A DNA stretch of 64,000 nt from contig CM030939.1 in the NCBI GenBank assembly GCA_018136815.1, positions 2,364,808-2,428,807 of the forward strand, written 5' to 3'. The position numbers and the translations under genes were made by a program. The notes beneath the pieces are model-generated. The model worked only from the letters and a program-made list of their open reading frames with translations, was not told the origin of the DNA and did no database searches. Source of the DNA: Isochrysis galbana. Its lineage: Eukaryota; Haptophyta; Isochrysidales; Isochrysidaceae. Within the stretch, counting starts at the first letter, position 1. Each line of letters opens with the position of its first letter. Below are positions 42,046-52,092 of the stretch, piece after piece.

Positions 42046-42953
42046 AAAAAAAAACATCTGAAGATTCTGGGCTACACACCTACTACATTGACGGGATTTC
42101 CCTCCTCTGACTACGCCGCCCTTAATTTCCCTTTCCCCACCTCTTTCCCTGCCCCCCTTCTTTCCTTTTTCTTCGGTTTCCGGAACTAAGTTTATACTTG
42201 GTTGCCCCATGGGGGGGCACGAGCCCCCCCCTCTCTCCACTCCTCCCCTGCCATGGGGGAGGAACCACTCATCCTCCTGGCACGCCTGATGGCTTGCCAG
42301 GAGGCCACTGCCCTACTGACCCACTCCCTTCCCCACAGGATCGCCCCATTCGCCCATCCTGGCCCCTCGTGACCAGCCCATTGCTCCAACCCCCCCTCCC
42401 CCCCTGGTCGACAGGCAGACAGGTGCAGCGTGGGGGCCCCAGAGGCTCACGAGCGCCAGCGAGGGGGAGGCAGGGGAGGCCAGGGCCCAGCCCCAGCCTC
42501 CTCTGCCCCCTGAGCTGGCCTCCAGGAGCCTCCAGGGGCCGCCAGAGGGCAGCTGGAGGCCTGCCGCAGCGCGCCATCGCGCGTGCCGCAGGAGAGGGGA
42601 GAGAGAGCGCGGAGAAGGGGGTGGGCGGAGCGAGAGCTCCGCCCACCGAAAAATTGGTAAGTCCCGCTCCTGTTTACAGGATAAGTCGGGACAGAGTCGG
42701 CCGCCCACTCGGAGACACAGGAGGAAGGGGGGAAAGATCACCGGGGGGGGGCGCGGGCCACCGGACCATATCTAAGCCCTTCACCCCTATCCCCCTAGTA
42801 GTGCACGGGGGGAGCCGCCTTATGGCGGGGGAGAAGGGCCGGGGGAGTGGGGGTGTAGAAAGTATGCTACGTGCTACGTGTAGTAGGTAGTGGTTCCATT
42901 CGCCGCGAGTGCGGTAAGAATATTAGAAGGTTTTTTTTTCTTCGGTTTCCGGG
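42046..42953 (-). mobile_element. 5'-truncated T-tailed retroposon (R7) hosting R4
   Basis: A 15-bp duplication GTGAGTGACCGGCCT lies at 42031-42045 and 42954-42968. On the minus strand the element ends CCCAGAATCTTCAGATG and nine T. Only about 140 bp belong to it; the rest is the later plus-strand insertion at 42184-42934 with its own duplication. Confidence 0.88.
42184..42934 (+). mobile_element. full-length hairpin-headed retroposon (R4)
   Basis: An 18-bp duplication TTTTTCTTCGGTTTCCGG lies at 42166-42183 and 42935-42952. The head is AACTAAGTTTATACTTGGTT, then GCCCCATGGGGG. GGTAAGTCCCGC is near 42656 followed by CCTGTTTACAGG. The tail is GTGCGGTAAGAATATTAGAA and then GG and a T run. It closely matches R3 at 16765. 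Confidence 0.92.
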
Positions 42954-42968
42954 GTGAGTGACCGGCCT

Positions 42969-43656
42969 ATCTCGTATAGGATAGCCGACATTAGGGTGGT
43001 GGTTTGGGGTGTCGGGGCTGCGGCGCATACTGCATACTTACTTGTGTAGGTATAGCGGCATCCCCGGCCTAGAATGCAAACGCCCCCCTTAGGGCGTTTG
43101 GCTAGCGGGATACGCGAGCAGGCGGCGACCTGTCCTCAACCGGTATTCAAAATGCAAGTTCAAATGCTGCTCATGGACCGTGGGACTGGGCCTCATCATG
43201 AGTAAAGCCTATAGTGTTTGGCTTTCGGTGCTAAGGGTGGCGCAGGGTGCACTCATTTAGAGCCACCTAAGCTCTCACTGTAGAACGCTCAGCTGCGGGT
43301 GCACCTTCCGCTTAACGCTTCCTCAAGCGGTGTCCTCTTTGTGAAAACTCTTGCATACACCAATTCTAATGCACATGGCGCAACGCGCAATTCTCTTGTA
43401 CACGCCGCGCCGCGCATCTGTCAACGACTGCACTGCCCACGCTTGGGTTGACGCAAGCTATCTTCGTCATCGCCTCGAGCACCGTGAAGTCCAATCTCAG
43501 ATGCTCAAGCATACACGCATCGTCTACTCCCCTCGAGCGCTACGTCAAAAATGTGTAACGAGCGCAATCTGGATCGCTATTTGTCATGGTGAAACGCATG
43601 CAATTGACCGTCGTCGCCTTCGAATTGGGACGCCTATAGTTTTGTAGGCGGCCAAG
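42969..43656. other. intergenic, no gene seen
   Basis: There is an inverted repeat AAACGCCCCCCTTAGGGCGTTT at 43079-43100 (given as two arms AAACGCCC and GGGCGTTT). A plus frame of 98 codons (43351-43647) lacks any support. Confidence 0.4.
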
Positions 43657-46600
43657 TCATCTAGGTCTCTTCACCGTGGATCCCGCATCATTCCGTGCGC
43701 CATGTCCGCCTTGCGGGACAGCACGAGGACGCGGCGCCGGCGCCTTGTAAATGAGCCCTAGCGAATCTCGAGCAAGGGGCTTGGCCATTCTTGCGGGTTG
43801 CAATGCGTATGAAGCGGAGGGTGTTGTAGCCGTTGAGGCTATTCGATCCTTGAGACCGGCCGCCCCTCCGCCGGACGAGAAGGCTGAGGCTGGGCGTGTT
43901 GGGCTGCCGATGCTTCGGACCACATTCAATGTGCGGTCAATTTGATCCAGCCTCGGTTGCGGTGCTTGTGCCAAGTATGTCGGCCAATGACGACCGGGCA
44001 CTATGCTGCCATAAGGCGAAGCGGGCCTGCTGCCTATGAGAACGTTGGAAATGTCCTTGTGCCGCTCGACTGCTGCGGGTTGTTGGGTCGCAAAATTCTG
44101 AGCATCAGTAGGCTTTGTCGTGGCCACATTGTCAATGGCTAGGAAGCTCGATGGACGCCCGTAGGAGCCTTCTTGACATTGATTGCCAGCCGGTTGCGAT
44201 CTCTGAGGTCCGGCTGTATTGGGGGTCACCCCTTGGTGTTCACGCTGTTCTGGTTGACGCATAAGGACAGGCCTGGCTTCTTCCTTCTGTGCAGCCGATC
44301 CGCGGCGCCGGAGCAACTCCTCCGTAGTGAGCGCACTCCCATACACGTGGACATCGCGCCCGAAACACGCGGAGCAAATATCGCAGCCGCCTTCACGTTC
44401 AAAGGGATGGGTCAGCTTGCAAGTAGAACAATGCCAGTAGAGTTGCAGTGGCGCCACATCAGCGGCACAAAAATCGCAGACCAATGCCTTTCGCTGCATG
44501 GAGCGAGCTACTTGCGGCTGGAACTCATGGCCTCGACTTTCAAACTCGGCCTTCGCTTGGACTTCATCCCCACTAGTCGACCGGTCGGCTTCGGATGCCA
44601 TTTGCAGCACGGCCGCTTTAGTAGTTCCCTTGCACACAGAGGCCTCGGTAGGTGCAGCACACGGACATCTTGGAGGTCTGGAGTCGGCTGCAGTGCTGGC
44701 CTCTAACGTCAGTGCCGGCTTTGAACGAGCGTCGCCGTGGTGGATCTTGAGGCTCGCTGTAGATGGCAGGCAGGCTGAGCTCGCTACCGCTTCATGAGCC
44801 ATGCCGAGGGACAGAGCTTTGAAGTCTGACGACGCGTCGCTGGTCTCCACCGCTTGGGCGATAGGAGGTTCCGAAGGACCCAAGCTTGAATCGACAGCCT
44901 TCACTGAATTGACGTGGACCTCAGCTTTTTCATCTTGTACACCTCCCGTCAACTCCGGAGCAAAGGGCGGCTTCGAGGCTTCAATCACTTCCGACCTCTC
45001 GTAGAAGTTGGCTTCAACGCCCCTGCGAAATTCCTTCGTCGGATTAATGTTCTCGACTAGTGCCGACGTTGGGTCGGCCAAATGAATGCCCTCTTGTCTA
45101 CGCGGAGCTGATTTCGAGCCGCTTTGTTGGACTTTTGCTACAACGACGCGTGGTGTAAGAGCCGCTTCGTGACCATATTTGTGATCGCTCATAGAACCCG
45201 AAGAATCTGTTGGATGCTGAGGAGCAGCGCGACCATCTAGAGTACCGCTGGCGTGTCCGACATCAGCGGCGGTAGGACGGCCGCCGGCCGAAACATTTGG
45301 CACCCCTGACCGCCCATGTGAGTTCGAATGATGCAGACCTAATATTGGAGTAGACTGTCCGGCATGAGACGCAGTGGCGTCATCATCAGATTGTTGAGAC
45401 TCCAAGGATTCCGTCACCTTCAGCCTTTCTCGATACAATGAGTGCAAATGCTGCTCCATGCTGTTCCCTGCGGTAAACTTCGGCCCTTCTCGATGCGATG
45501 GTTGCGACTCCTGCTCAATACTGCTTCTTGAGGACATCGCTCGTCGGCTCGCACCTATTGGTGCCGTTCCCAAGTCGTCGACTGTGTGCACCGAGTTAGG
45601 GAAGCCAAAGCGCCTCACGCTAAGCATCGAGGCCTCGTCCGCATACGTGACTGTCTCCATCGGACGCGTTTCCGTTGCGGCGAAGGATGCTGACTGGTCG
45701 ACTTCTGCCTCTTGCAACGCTGACTGTTCTTGCCGGTGTGCCAAGTCCCCATGGCCCCCACTACCCTTGGTCTTGTGGGAAGCAGTAGAAGGGGACTCGG
45801 AGCGTGGCTCGAAAGACCCGGAGCGTCGGCAAGCAGGTGCTAGCGGTGGTGCTGGCGCCTGGCGATGTGCCTCCAAGGTCGTGCCCGGCATCGGCGCAGA
45901 CCGATGACAAGAGCATTGGTCCATACGCTGCGGGGGCTCGCTCGCAACCGAGACGAAACGCGTGAGGGAATTTGGCACACACTGGTGTGCAGAAGCCTCG
46001 CCCACGCTCTGATTTGATCTATCTGCAACCGAATCCGAATGTATATGGCAAGTTGAAGGCAAGTGGGGTTGGACAACGTGGCACCCAACAGCCCCTTTCC
46101 GTGAGTGCTTGCTTTGGGTACCACACCCCGTAAAAGGCTGGGCGCCCTTGGATCTGTGTTCACCTTGTCCACATAATGATGAGCCCATCAGTGCACCACG
46201 GAGCTCCGAGACTGCGCGCTGCTGGTGCTCAACATGTATATCTGAAGTCGACGTGCATTCGAGCTTCTCGGGGACTTCTGTCTGCAGCGACCCCTCAAGC
46301 ACGACATTCCCTGTGGGCATTGCACCGTTATCTTGGACTCCAAAAGGCTGTTGAGCGTTCGGTAGGGGCGCACACGCCGTGTCGACCTGGCCATTATCTT
46401 GAATCATTGATAGTGTCGTGCCATTTGATATGGCACACGACGTTGGAGTCTGCGGTTCGCTCTGCTCGTGTTTACGTCGCACCATAAGACGGCGCAAGCT
46501 TGCCGCCAGCTGCGAGGCCTGGCCATATGGCATGTGCATAGTAGCCTGCTGGACATCTGCAGACCTGCAGTTCGCCGGCTCTGCGCGCCCCTTGACCTGC

Positions 46601-47613
46601 ATGGCATCCTTCGGAGGGCTAAAAAGAGGTGGAGAGGAGGAGCTCCTCGATGACATTCTCTTCAAAATGGGTCTGGCCAACTCTGTCATGGTTCGGAACT
46701 GTCCATGGGGAGGGGAGATTTGACTTGTCGCAGCAAGTGTCGAGCTGACGGAGTTCTCCACTTTGGGGGCCGCCTCAAGATCCGCTTGCCGTTGGCGCTG
46801 ACGAGCTTTGATGCGGTACGCTCTCTGCAATCTAAGAATCGATGCCTGCTCGGCATCCGTTCGCACTGGCCGCGATTTTGACTTCGTCTCGTTCAGCAGC
46901 GGCGTGGCGCAGCGAGATTGACATCCTGCCACTGTCTGGGCCTCCCCCTTGCGAGGCAGCTGTCGCTGTGACATAAAGAGCTGGGGCTGTGGTGTGCGAG
47001 GCAATGGGGCAGCATTGCCGGATATGCGGTTTGTGGGCGAATTTGCTGGCACGGATGATGATGCCCCAGTCTTTCCAGCTACTAGAGCCGCCTTCCCTTG
47101 CTGCGCTTGTGCCTTGAGGCGCTGCATCAGAGCACCCGCCATCTGCATAGCGGTTCCTTGGCTCACATCAAAGGCTCCGTTGTGAGCGTTCAGCCTGTTC
47201 GGACTGGCCGACATTGGGCGCGAGCCGTTGGCAAGTGGTCTACCGTATTCTCCAGAAGAAGATGGTGGCGTTCTACTATGGAAGCTCTCGTGTCGTGAGC
47301 AATTCGCTGTCTGTGGTCGACAGCGTTGAGCATGCTTCTCAGGAGACGGCACCGAGGAGGGCAGTATGGCCACGGATGTGAGCGGCTCACGGAGCGCTTG
47401 TGGAGAGCCGAATCGCTCGGCAGGGTTGTGCCTAATTGGCAGGCCCACTGACTGCGGGCTGTTCCTGTATGGCATGCCCATTCCCTGCCCGTGCGGCGGC
47501 GGTCGTCCAGCATGCGGCTGCAGCTCAATGAGCGTGGGCGCCAGCATCCGCTGCCGTGGCGCGGGACAGTAGGGCTGGGCGCTCGCGGGCCGGCACGCGC
47601 CTATGCTCGCCAT
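43657..47613 (-). CDS. large disordered protein with IQ motif and zinc-binding module
   Basis: One frame of 1318 residues starts at MASIGACRPASAQPYCPAPR. It is mostly low-complexity (S, Q, P, H, A rich), typical of intrinsic disorder. About residue 250-275 is an IQ-like helix (ASILRLQRAYRIKARQRQRQ), which may bind calmodulin. About 1043-1094 holds a cysteine module (CDFCAADVAPLQLYWHCSTC, then HPFEREGGCDICSACFG) with CxxC pairs like ZZ or related treble-clef fingers. There is no transmembrane segment. It is probably a scaffold or signalling adaptor, but that is inference. Its start faces a CT/C-rich region at 47620-47760. Confidence 0.75.
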   Translation of the reverse strand: MASIGACRPASAQPYCPAPRQRMLAPTLIELQPHAGRPPPHGQGMGMPYRNSPQSVGLPIRHNPAERFGSPQALREPLTSVAILPSSVPSPEKHAQRCRPQTANCSRHESFHSRTPPSSSGEYGRPLANGSRPMSASPNRLNAHNGAFDVSQGTAMQMAGALMQRLKAQAQQGKAALVAGKTGASSSVPANSPTNRISGNAAPLPRTPQPQLFMSQRQLPRKGEAQTVAGCQSRCATPLLNETKSKSRPVRTDAEQASILRLQRAYRIKARQRQRQADLEAAPKVENSVSSTLAATSQISPPHGQFRTMTELARPILKRMSSRSSSSPPLFSPPKDAMQVKGRAEPANCRSADVQQATMHMPYGQASQLAASLRRLMVRRKHEQSEPQTPTSCAISNGTTLSMIQDNGQVDTACAPLPNAQQPFGVQDNGAMPTGNVVLEGSLQTEVPEKLECTSTSDIHVEHQQRAVSELRGALMGSSLCGQGEHRSKGAQPFTGCGTQSKHSRKGAVGCHVVQPHLPSTCHIHSDSVADRSNQSVGEASAHQCVPNSLTRFVSVASEPPQRMDQCSCHRSAPMPGTTLEAHRQAPAPPLAPACRRSGSFEPRSESPSTASHKTKGSGGHGDLAHRQEQSALQEAEVDQSASFAATETRPMETVTYADEASMLSVRRFGFPNSVHTVDDLGTAPIGASRRAMSSRSSIEQESQPSHREGPKFTAGNSMEQHLHSLYRERLKVTESLESQQSDDDATASHAGQSTPILGLHHSNSHGRSGVPNVSAGGRPTAADVGHASGTLDGRAAPQHPTDSSGSMSDHKYGHEAALTPRVVVAKVQQSGSKSAPRRQEGIHLADPTSALVENINPTKEFRRGVEANFYERSEVIEASKPPFAPELTGGVQDEKAEVHVNSVKAVDSSLGPSEPPIAQAVETSDASSDFKALSLGMAHEAVASSACLPSTASLKIHHGDARSKPALTLEASTAADSRPPRCPCAAPTEASVCKGTTKAAVLQMASEADRSTSGDEVQAKAEFESRGHEFQPQVARSMQRKALVCDFCAADVAPLQLYWHCSTCKLTHPFEREGGCDICSACFGRDVHVYGSALTTEELLRRRGSAAQKEEARPVLMRQPEQREHQGVTPNTAGPQRSQPAGNQCQEGSYGRPSSFLAIDNVATTKPTDAQNFATQQPAAVERHKDISNVLIGSRPASPYGSIVPGRHWPTYLAQAPQPRLDQIDRTLNVVRSIGSPTRPASAFSSGGGAAGLKDRIASTATTPSASYALQPARMAKPLARDSLGLIYKAPAPRPRAVPQGGHGARNDAGSTVKRPR

Positions 47614-47841
47614 ACGCCCGCCCGGCCACCCCTCCCTCCGCCCCTTCCCCTATCAGCCCGCCTCACGCCGTCCTCACAAGCAGAGCAGCCAGCAGGCCGA
47701 GAGCGATGGCTGCCGCCCACCGACCGCGAGGCGCGGCCCCCGCGACGGTTTCAGCGGGCTCGGCCCGCGTCAGACATCTCGTGTGTACTAGAATTCATGA
47801 GCCTTGGTGATAGAGCTGTGAACCGGGCATCACCGGCAACG

Positions 47842-48098
47842 AAAAAAATGTCAAGATTCTGGGCTAACACTTACATCGGGCACGGTATCTATTACCTCCT
47901 TAATTACATCGCCCTTCAAGCTCCATAAACTCCCTCTCGTTCCCTTCCCCCTTCATTCTTTTATTCTCGGTCTTGGTTTTAGGCGTCTGGCCTTGGTGCG
48001 CTACCTTGGGCCTTGGGCGAGGGCGTAGTTTGTGGAGTTTAGAGTTAGAGTCTGGACAGGCCTTTTGTTTGTCTTTTGATGGTTTTGATTGGGTGGGA
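47842..48098 (-). mobile_element. 5'-truncated T-tailed retroposon (R8)
   Basis: A 13-bp duplication ATCACCGGCAACG lies at 47829-47841 and 48099-48111. The minus-strand tail is AGCCCAGAATCTTGACAT and seven T, like R7 and the copy at 19871. Confidence 0.85.
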
Positions 48099-48111
48099 AT
48101 CACCGGCAACG

Positions 48112-48506
48112 GAGCAACGGAGGCCCTACGCAATCTCGCAATGAGCGTCGTCCAAGATCCGAGATTAGCGTCGTCGTGAAGACACCACCGAGCATGCATG
48201 ACGCATGACCGCCAAGGCCCTGGGATGGCAAATGGTGCAAGCACCGGCCACCACCTCCGACCCGGCGAGTGGGGTAGGCATAGCGATACGCGATTCCTCC
48301 CCAAGAGTTAAACTGATACCAGACACGGCTGAAACGTTGATCGAGGGAAGATGCCTCCGAGCTAGATGCGTAATTAATAGACTATAAATAAAGAATTGGA
48401 AATAATATCTAGTTCTAGTATCTAGTATAGTATATATCTATCTATATCTAAGCGCTATACCTAGTCTGAGAGCCATTCAAATAGAAGCATTGAGGGCGTG
48501 GAAAAA
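48112..48506. other. intergenic, no gene seen
   Basis: AT-rich short repeats (ATCTAGTATAG, ATATCTATC) at 48400-48460. Confidence 0.35.
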
Positions 48507-49290
48507 ACTATTGTTATAGTTTGAACTATGGAGCGTGCCGCGACCGCTCCCGAGCCCCAGGCGACCCTCGCCACCGCGCCCCACCTGGGACGCCCCATGC
48601 CGCCCGAGGCGGCTCGTCAGAAAGCCCTCTCAGAGCCCATCCAGCCCATCCAAACCACGCCCGCGCAAGCGCGCGGGGTGGCGAGCACTGGCACCGAACA
48701 GGTTGCCCCCATGGCTCTGCGTAGCATGCAGGGGTCTTTGAGACCCCCTCCAACAGTGGGAAACCCTCCCACCCCAAGAGCACCTCATGTGGGAGGGCAG
48801 CTCAGCTGCCCTCCCCATGGTGGAAACCTCTACCATCAGTGCACCCAACATGGGAGGGCACTTCACAACCATCAATCTCCTACGGAGAGCAACTTGTGCC
48901 TCTGTTTTTCAACATGTTGACTCACTTCTCGTTTTCACCCCACTCCTGTGGGCCACAAGAACCTACAACTCAGTGCCCTGCCTTGGGCCCTCCTTCAACA
49001 CTTGACTCCCTCTCCTACTCTCCCTTCCCTCTAGAACCAACCCAAACACAACGAACCCCCCTCGCCCTCTGTTCAAAGCACCAAAAATTTCAACTCAAGA
49101 CCCTTGTTGATACACTTCACGTTTTTCACCCCACTCTTGTGGGCCACAATTACCTTCAACTCAGTGCCCTGCCTTGGGCCCTCTTCCAACACTTCACTCC
49201 CTCTCCCACTCCCTCTTCCAACTACAACTAACCCAAGAAGCACAAACCCCCTTGCCCTCTGCTTCAAGCACCAAAAATTTCGACTCAAGA
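48507..49290 (+). mobile_element. hairpin-headed retroposon, AACTAT-head subfamily, copy 2
   Basis: The head AACTATTGTTATAGTT is followed by TGAACT and ATGGAGCGTGCC at 48528. It is about 95% like the copy at 14505 over the first 350 bp. It has three internal units of about 190 bp (starting near 48930, 49125 and a partial third) with TGTGGGCCACAA. The frame from the ATG (MERAATAPEPQATLATAP) matches that of copy 1 but diverges in length. No target duplication was found; the 3' end is approximate. Confidence 0.7.
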
Positions 49291-49900
49291 CAAGAGGGAG
49301 GACATGTCTTGAGGCGGCGTCGCTGCCCATGCCTAGCGCAAGGGTATAGCGCCCCCACTCAGACATCTCCTTCCCCACAGCTCCTCTCTGAGGAGTTGCT
49401 CCTCTCCCTCCCATTAGGCCCCCTTGCCTGCGAGACCAGAACAGGATAATAGCCTCCACTTCATTCAACCTCAACTAGGCAACCAGGTGCTGGGTCACGA
49501 CGCAGGAATGTTACAGGTTTGGATGCCGCCGACTTAGGCGAAGAATTGTTGCTGGCCTATGTCTTTGACGCTTGAGCACATTTCAGCCTCGAAGGTAAGC
49601 TTGTACCTTTCTCGGGAATGGCAACGATTGGGAGAATCAGGGTTTCGCCTTTGGAGATGGGGGAGCGTCAGAGTTTTATTGTTGTGTTAGTATAACCTTA
49701 GTGCTGCGGGACCGTAGCCCTTCGACGGCAACGGAGCCCCTACCCCGCGATGGGGGTGTGCGCGGTTGACGCATGGCTCGTCCGGTGTATGTGGCTAGGA
49801 ATGCTAGCTAACAAGATGTCATACGACGCTATAAGTTCTAACGCCCTAGCTCTCTGGGTCTCATTGGGGCAGCGCGCCCCTTCCCCGCGGCGGGCGGCGG
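49291..49900. other. upstream region of the MAM gene, no gene seen
   Basis: Nothing recognised apart from single-copy-looking sequence; no CT-rich tract before this gene. Confidence 0.35.
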
Positions 49901-51557
49901 ATGGCGGCGGCAGGTCGGCGCCGCGCTCTCGCGTTCGCGCTGTGGCTGGCGGCGGGCGCACGGGCAGGGAAGGATCCGCTGCTGACGATGAGCGATTCGG
50001 AGGTCGCCGCGCTCCGCGAGCACCTCCTCAAGATTCGCACCAAGCCCCCGCCGCCGCCGCCACCGCCGCCCTCCCCGCCCTCCCCGCCCTCGCCGCCCTC
50101 GCCACCGCCCTCGCCGCCGCCCTTCATCGGCTTTGACATGGAGACGCTGCCCGAGGGCTGGTCCGCCGCGATGCCTGGCGCCGACTTTGGCTGGACCTGG
50201 CAGGCTGGCGCCACGCCATCGAGAGGGATGCAGCAGGGCGCGCCGCTGACTGGGCCGGAGCATGACCACAGCCGTCCGCCAGCGCGACAAGCCATCGGGG
50301 CGGAAGGTGGCGCGCACAACGGCAGGCCGGGTCGGGGCGGCAGGAGTCGAGACATACAGCCTGCTGCTGGCCATTACTACTACGTGGAGTCGTCGGGCCG
50401 GTGAGCTAGCGCGACATACACATGCACTAGGCTTCTTAGAATTGTCCCACGCGACGTTCCTCCCACGCCTTGCCCCGCGAACCTCCTCGAGTGCTCACCT
50501 TACCATCTACGCAGATAGTCCATGCAAGACACCACGGCTTACGTTGCTTTAGCGTCGTGAGCATGGCCGACGTGGGGCCAAGCGCCAGGATGTGCAGACA
50601 AGCGAGGCTTTCTCACACTTATCATCTTCTATCTCGCTTTTTAGGCGTATGGGCGATGAGGCTTGGTTGGGCGGCCCGATCCCGCTCGATTGTGTAGGAT
50701 CCATCGGGTTCCACTACCACATGTACGGGGTCTCAATGGGCGTGCTCGAATTGCGGCATCGAGCGCATGAGGGCGCGGTGTGGACCACGTTGTGGCATGC
50801 GCATGGCTCTGCTGGCGACGGATGGCATCATGCTATTGTTCGCCCACCTGCTCCCTTGAGGCGAACACCTGGGGCGCTGCTTCGTTTCGTGGGCGTCGTG
50901 GGCAGGTAATATTGCGGTGGCGCAGCGCGTACGTCATCGCTCATCTTAACACCCTGTCACCTCTCCAGCTTGCCACACCCCTGCCCTGTTTGAACTCGCG
51001 GGTATGATGCTGATCGTGCTCGGTGTGTTTGGGGGCCATCTAATGCAAGTGTGAGACGCACACAATGGGCGTCGCCACATGCCCGCATCCACCCACCCAA
51101 GAATCCAACGTCGTATTATGGCTTACTTACCGACCTCGCTACGGCCCTGCTCCTCTCGTGCTGATGCAGTGGGTATCTATCCGACATGGCGATTGACGAC
51201 CTCGAGTTTAGCCCGTGCTATGCATCGCCACCGCCACCACCGCCGGCCAAATGCAGCGGATACTGCAAGGTCGCTGCACGTGACATTGCATGCTCATCGC
51301 CAAAGTGTACCGGTTGCCCTTTTTGTCGTATGCTTGCCAGCTCGCCACATCAGGACAAAGCTGGCGGTATTGCGAGCACGGAGCCATTACACATGTCCAC
51401 GAATCCTGGGCAGACCACCATTGCGTCTGGGGGAGGAAGCCGCGCTTGCTGCTCCTTTGACCATTGTAACACATGCCCAGTGTCGCCATACTGCTCGACG
51501 GGTGCTAGATGTGAGGTGGAATGTGGTGGGACATGGTGTCGACCTACTACGAATTGA
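49901..51557 (+). CDS. secreted MAM-domain protein
   Basis: There are three exons: 49901-50400, 50645-50905 and 51170-51557. Donors are GTGAGC and GTAATA, acceptors TTAG and GCAG; both introns are in phase 2 and the join gives 382 residues. A signal peptide (MAAAGRRRALAFALWLAAGA) is followed by a proline/serine spacer. The MAM domain shows FGWTWQAG, TGPEHDHS, GHYYYVESSG, IGFHYHMYGVSMGVLELR, GDGWHHAIV, LRFVGVVGSGYLSDMAIDDL and EFSPC. The splice joins reconstruct GHYYYVESSGRR and FVGVVGSGYLSD, which supports them. A second proline run and a cysteine-rich tail (GCPFCRML, CCSFDHCNTCPVSPYC) follow. There is no transmembrane helix, so it is probably extracellular. MAM domains mediate adhesion or enzyme interactions. 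Confidence 0.88.
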
Positions 51558-51899
51558 AACTTTGCAGCACGCCGTCGAAGGCGCACCATCACCCAAGGCG
51601 GCGGTCGGCGGAGATTAGATAGAGTAGAAGGTAGTAGTGCGGGAGCACCCTCGTCTCGGGTCGAACTTGCTAGGTGTGCACGCTGCATGCGATCCCCCAG
51701 CAACACCTCTCTTCTGTGTGGAGTGTGGGTATGCGAGTCTGGCAATGGTGAACAACCGAATGCTATGGCCGGTCAAACCGTCAAACTTCGTCAAACAAGG
51801 GCTTTTTTACTATCTAAATCTAATAAACTTTATGATGATATTCTTACCGCACATGCGGCAGGGATCCAATACTTTAAATAAATAAACTTCTTAATAGTC
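51558..51899. other. 3' flank, no gene seen
   Basis: Contains a short ATAAACTTTATGATGATATT stretch that resembles the retroposon tail just downstream; otherwise nothing. Confidence 0.35.
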
Positions 51900-52092
51900 T
51901 CACCGCACACGCGGCCGTGGACCCTCTACATTCTACTCACGCAGCAAAACTTTCTACACCCCCACTCCCCCGGCCCTTTCCCCCCCGCCATCAGGCGACT
52001 CCCCCCGTGCACTACTAGGGGGATAGGGGAAGAGGGCTTAGATATGGTCCGGTGGCCCGCGCCCCCCCCCGGTGATCCGTTCCCTCCTTCCT
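51900..52092 (-). mobile_element. 5'-truncated R3/R4-type retroposon
   Basis: In minus sense it runs from GGATCACCGGGGG through GCCACCGGACCATATCTAAG and CCCTAGTAGTGCACGGGG to GTGCGGTGAGACTATTAAGA, then AGTTTATTTATT. It matches the last 190 bp of the copies at 16765 and 42184, and retains the T-rich end while lacking the hairpin head. Confidence 0.8.

Noticed and set aside
43351-43647. 98-codon plus-strand frame
   Set aside because: No domain, no promoter-like tract, no splice partners.
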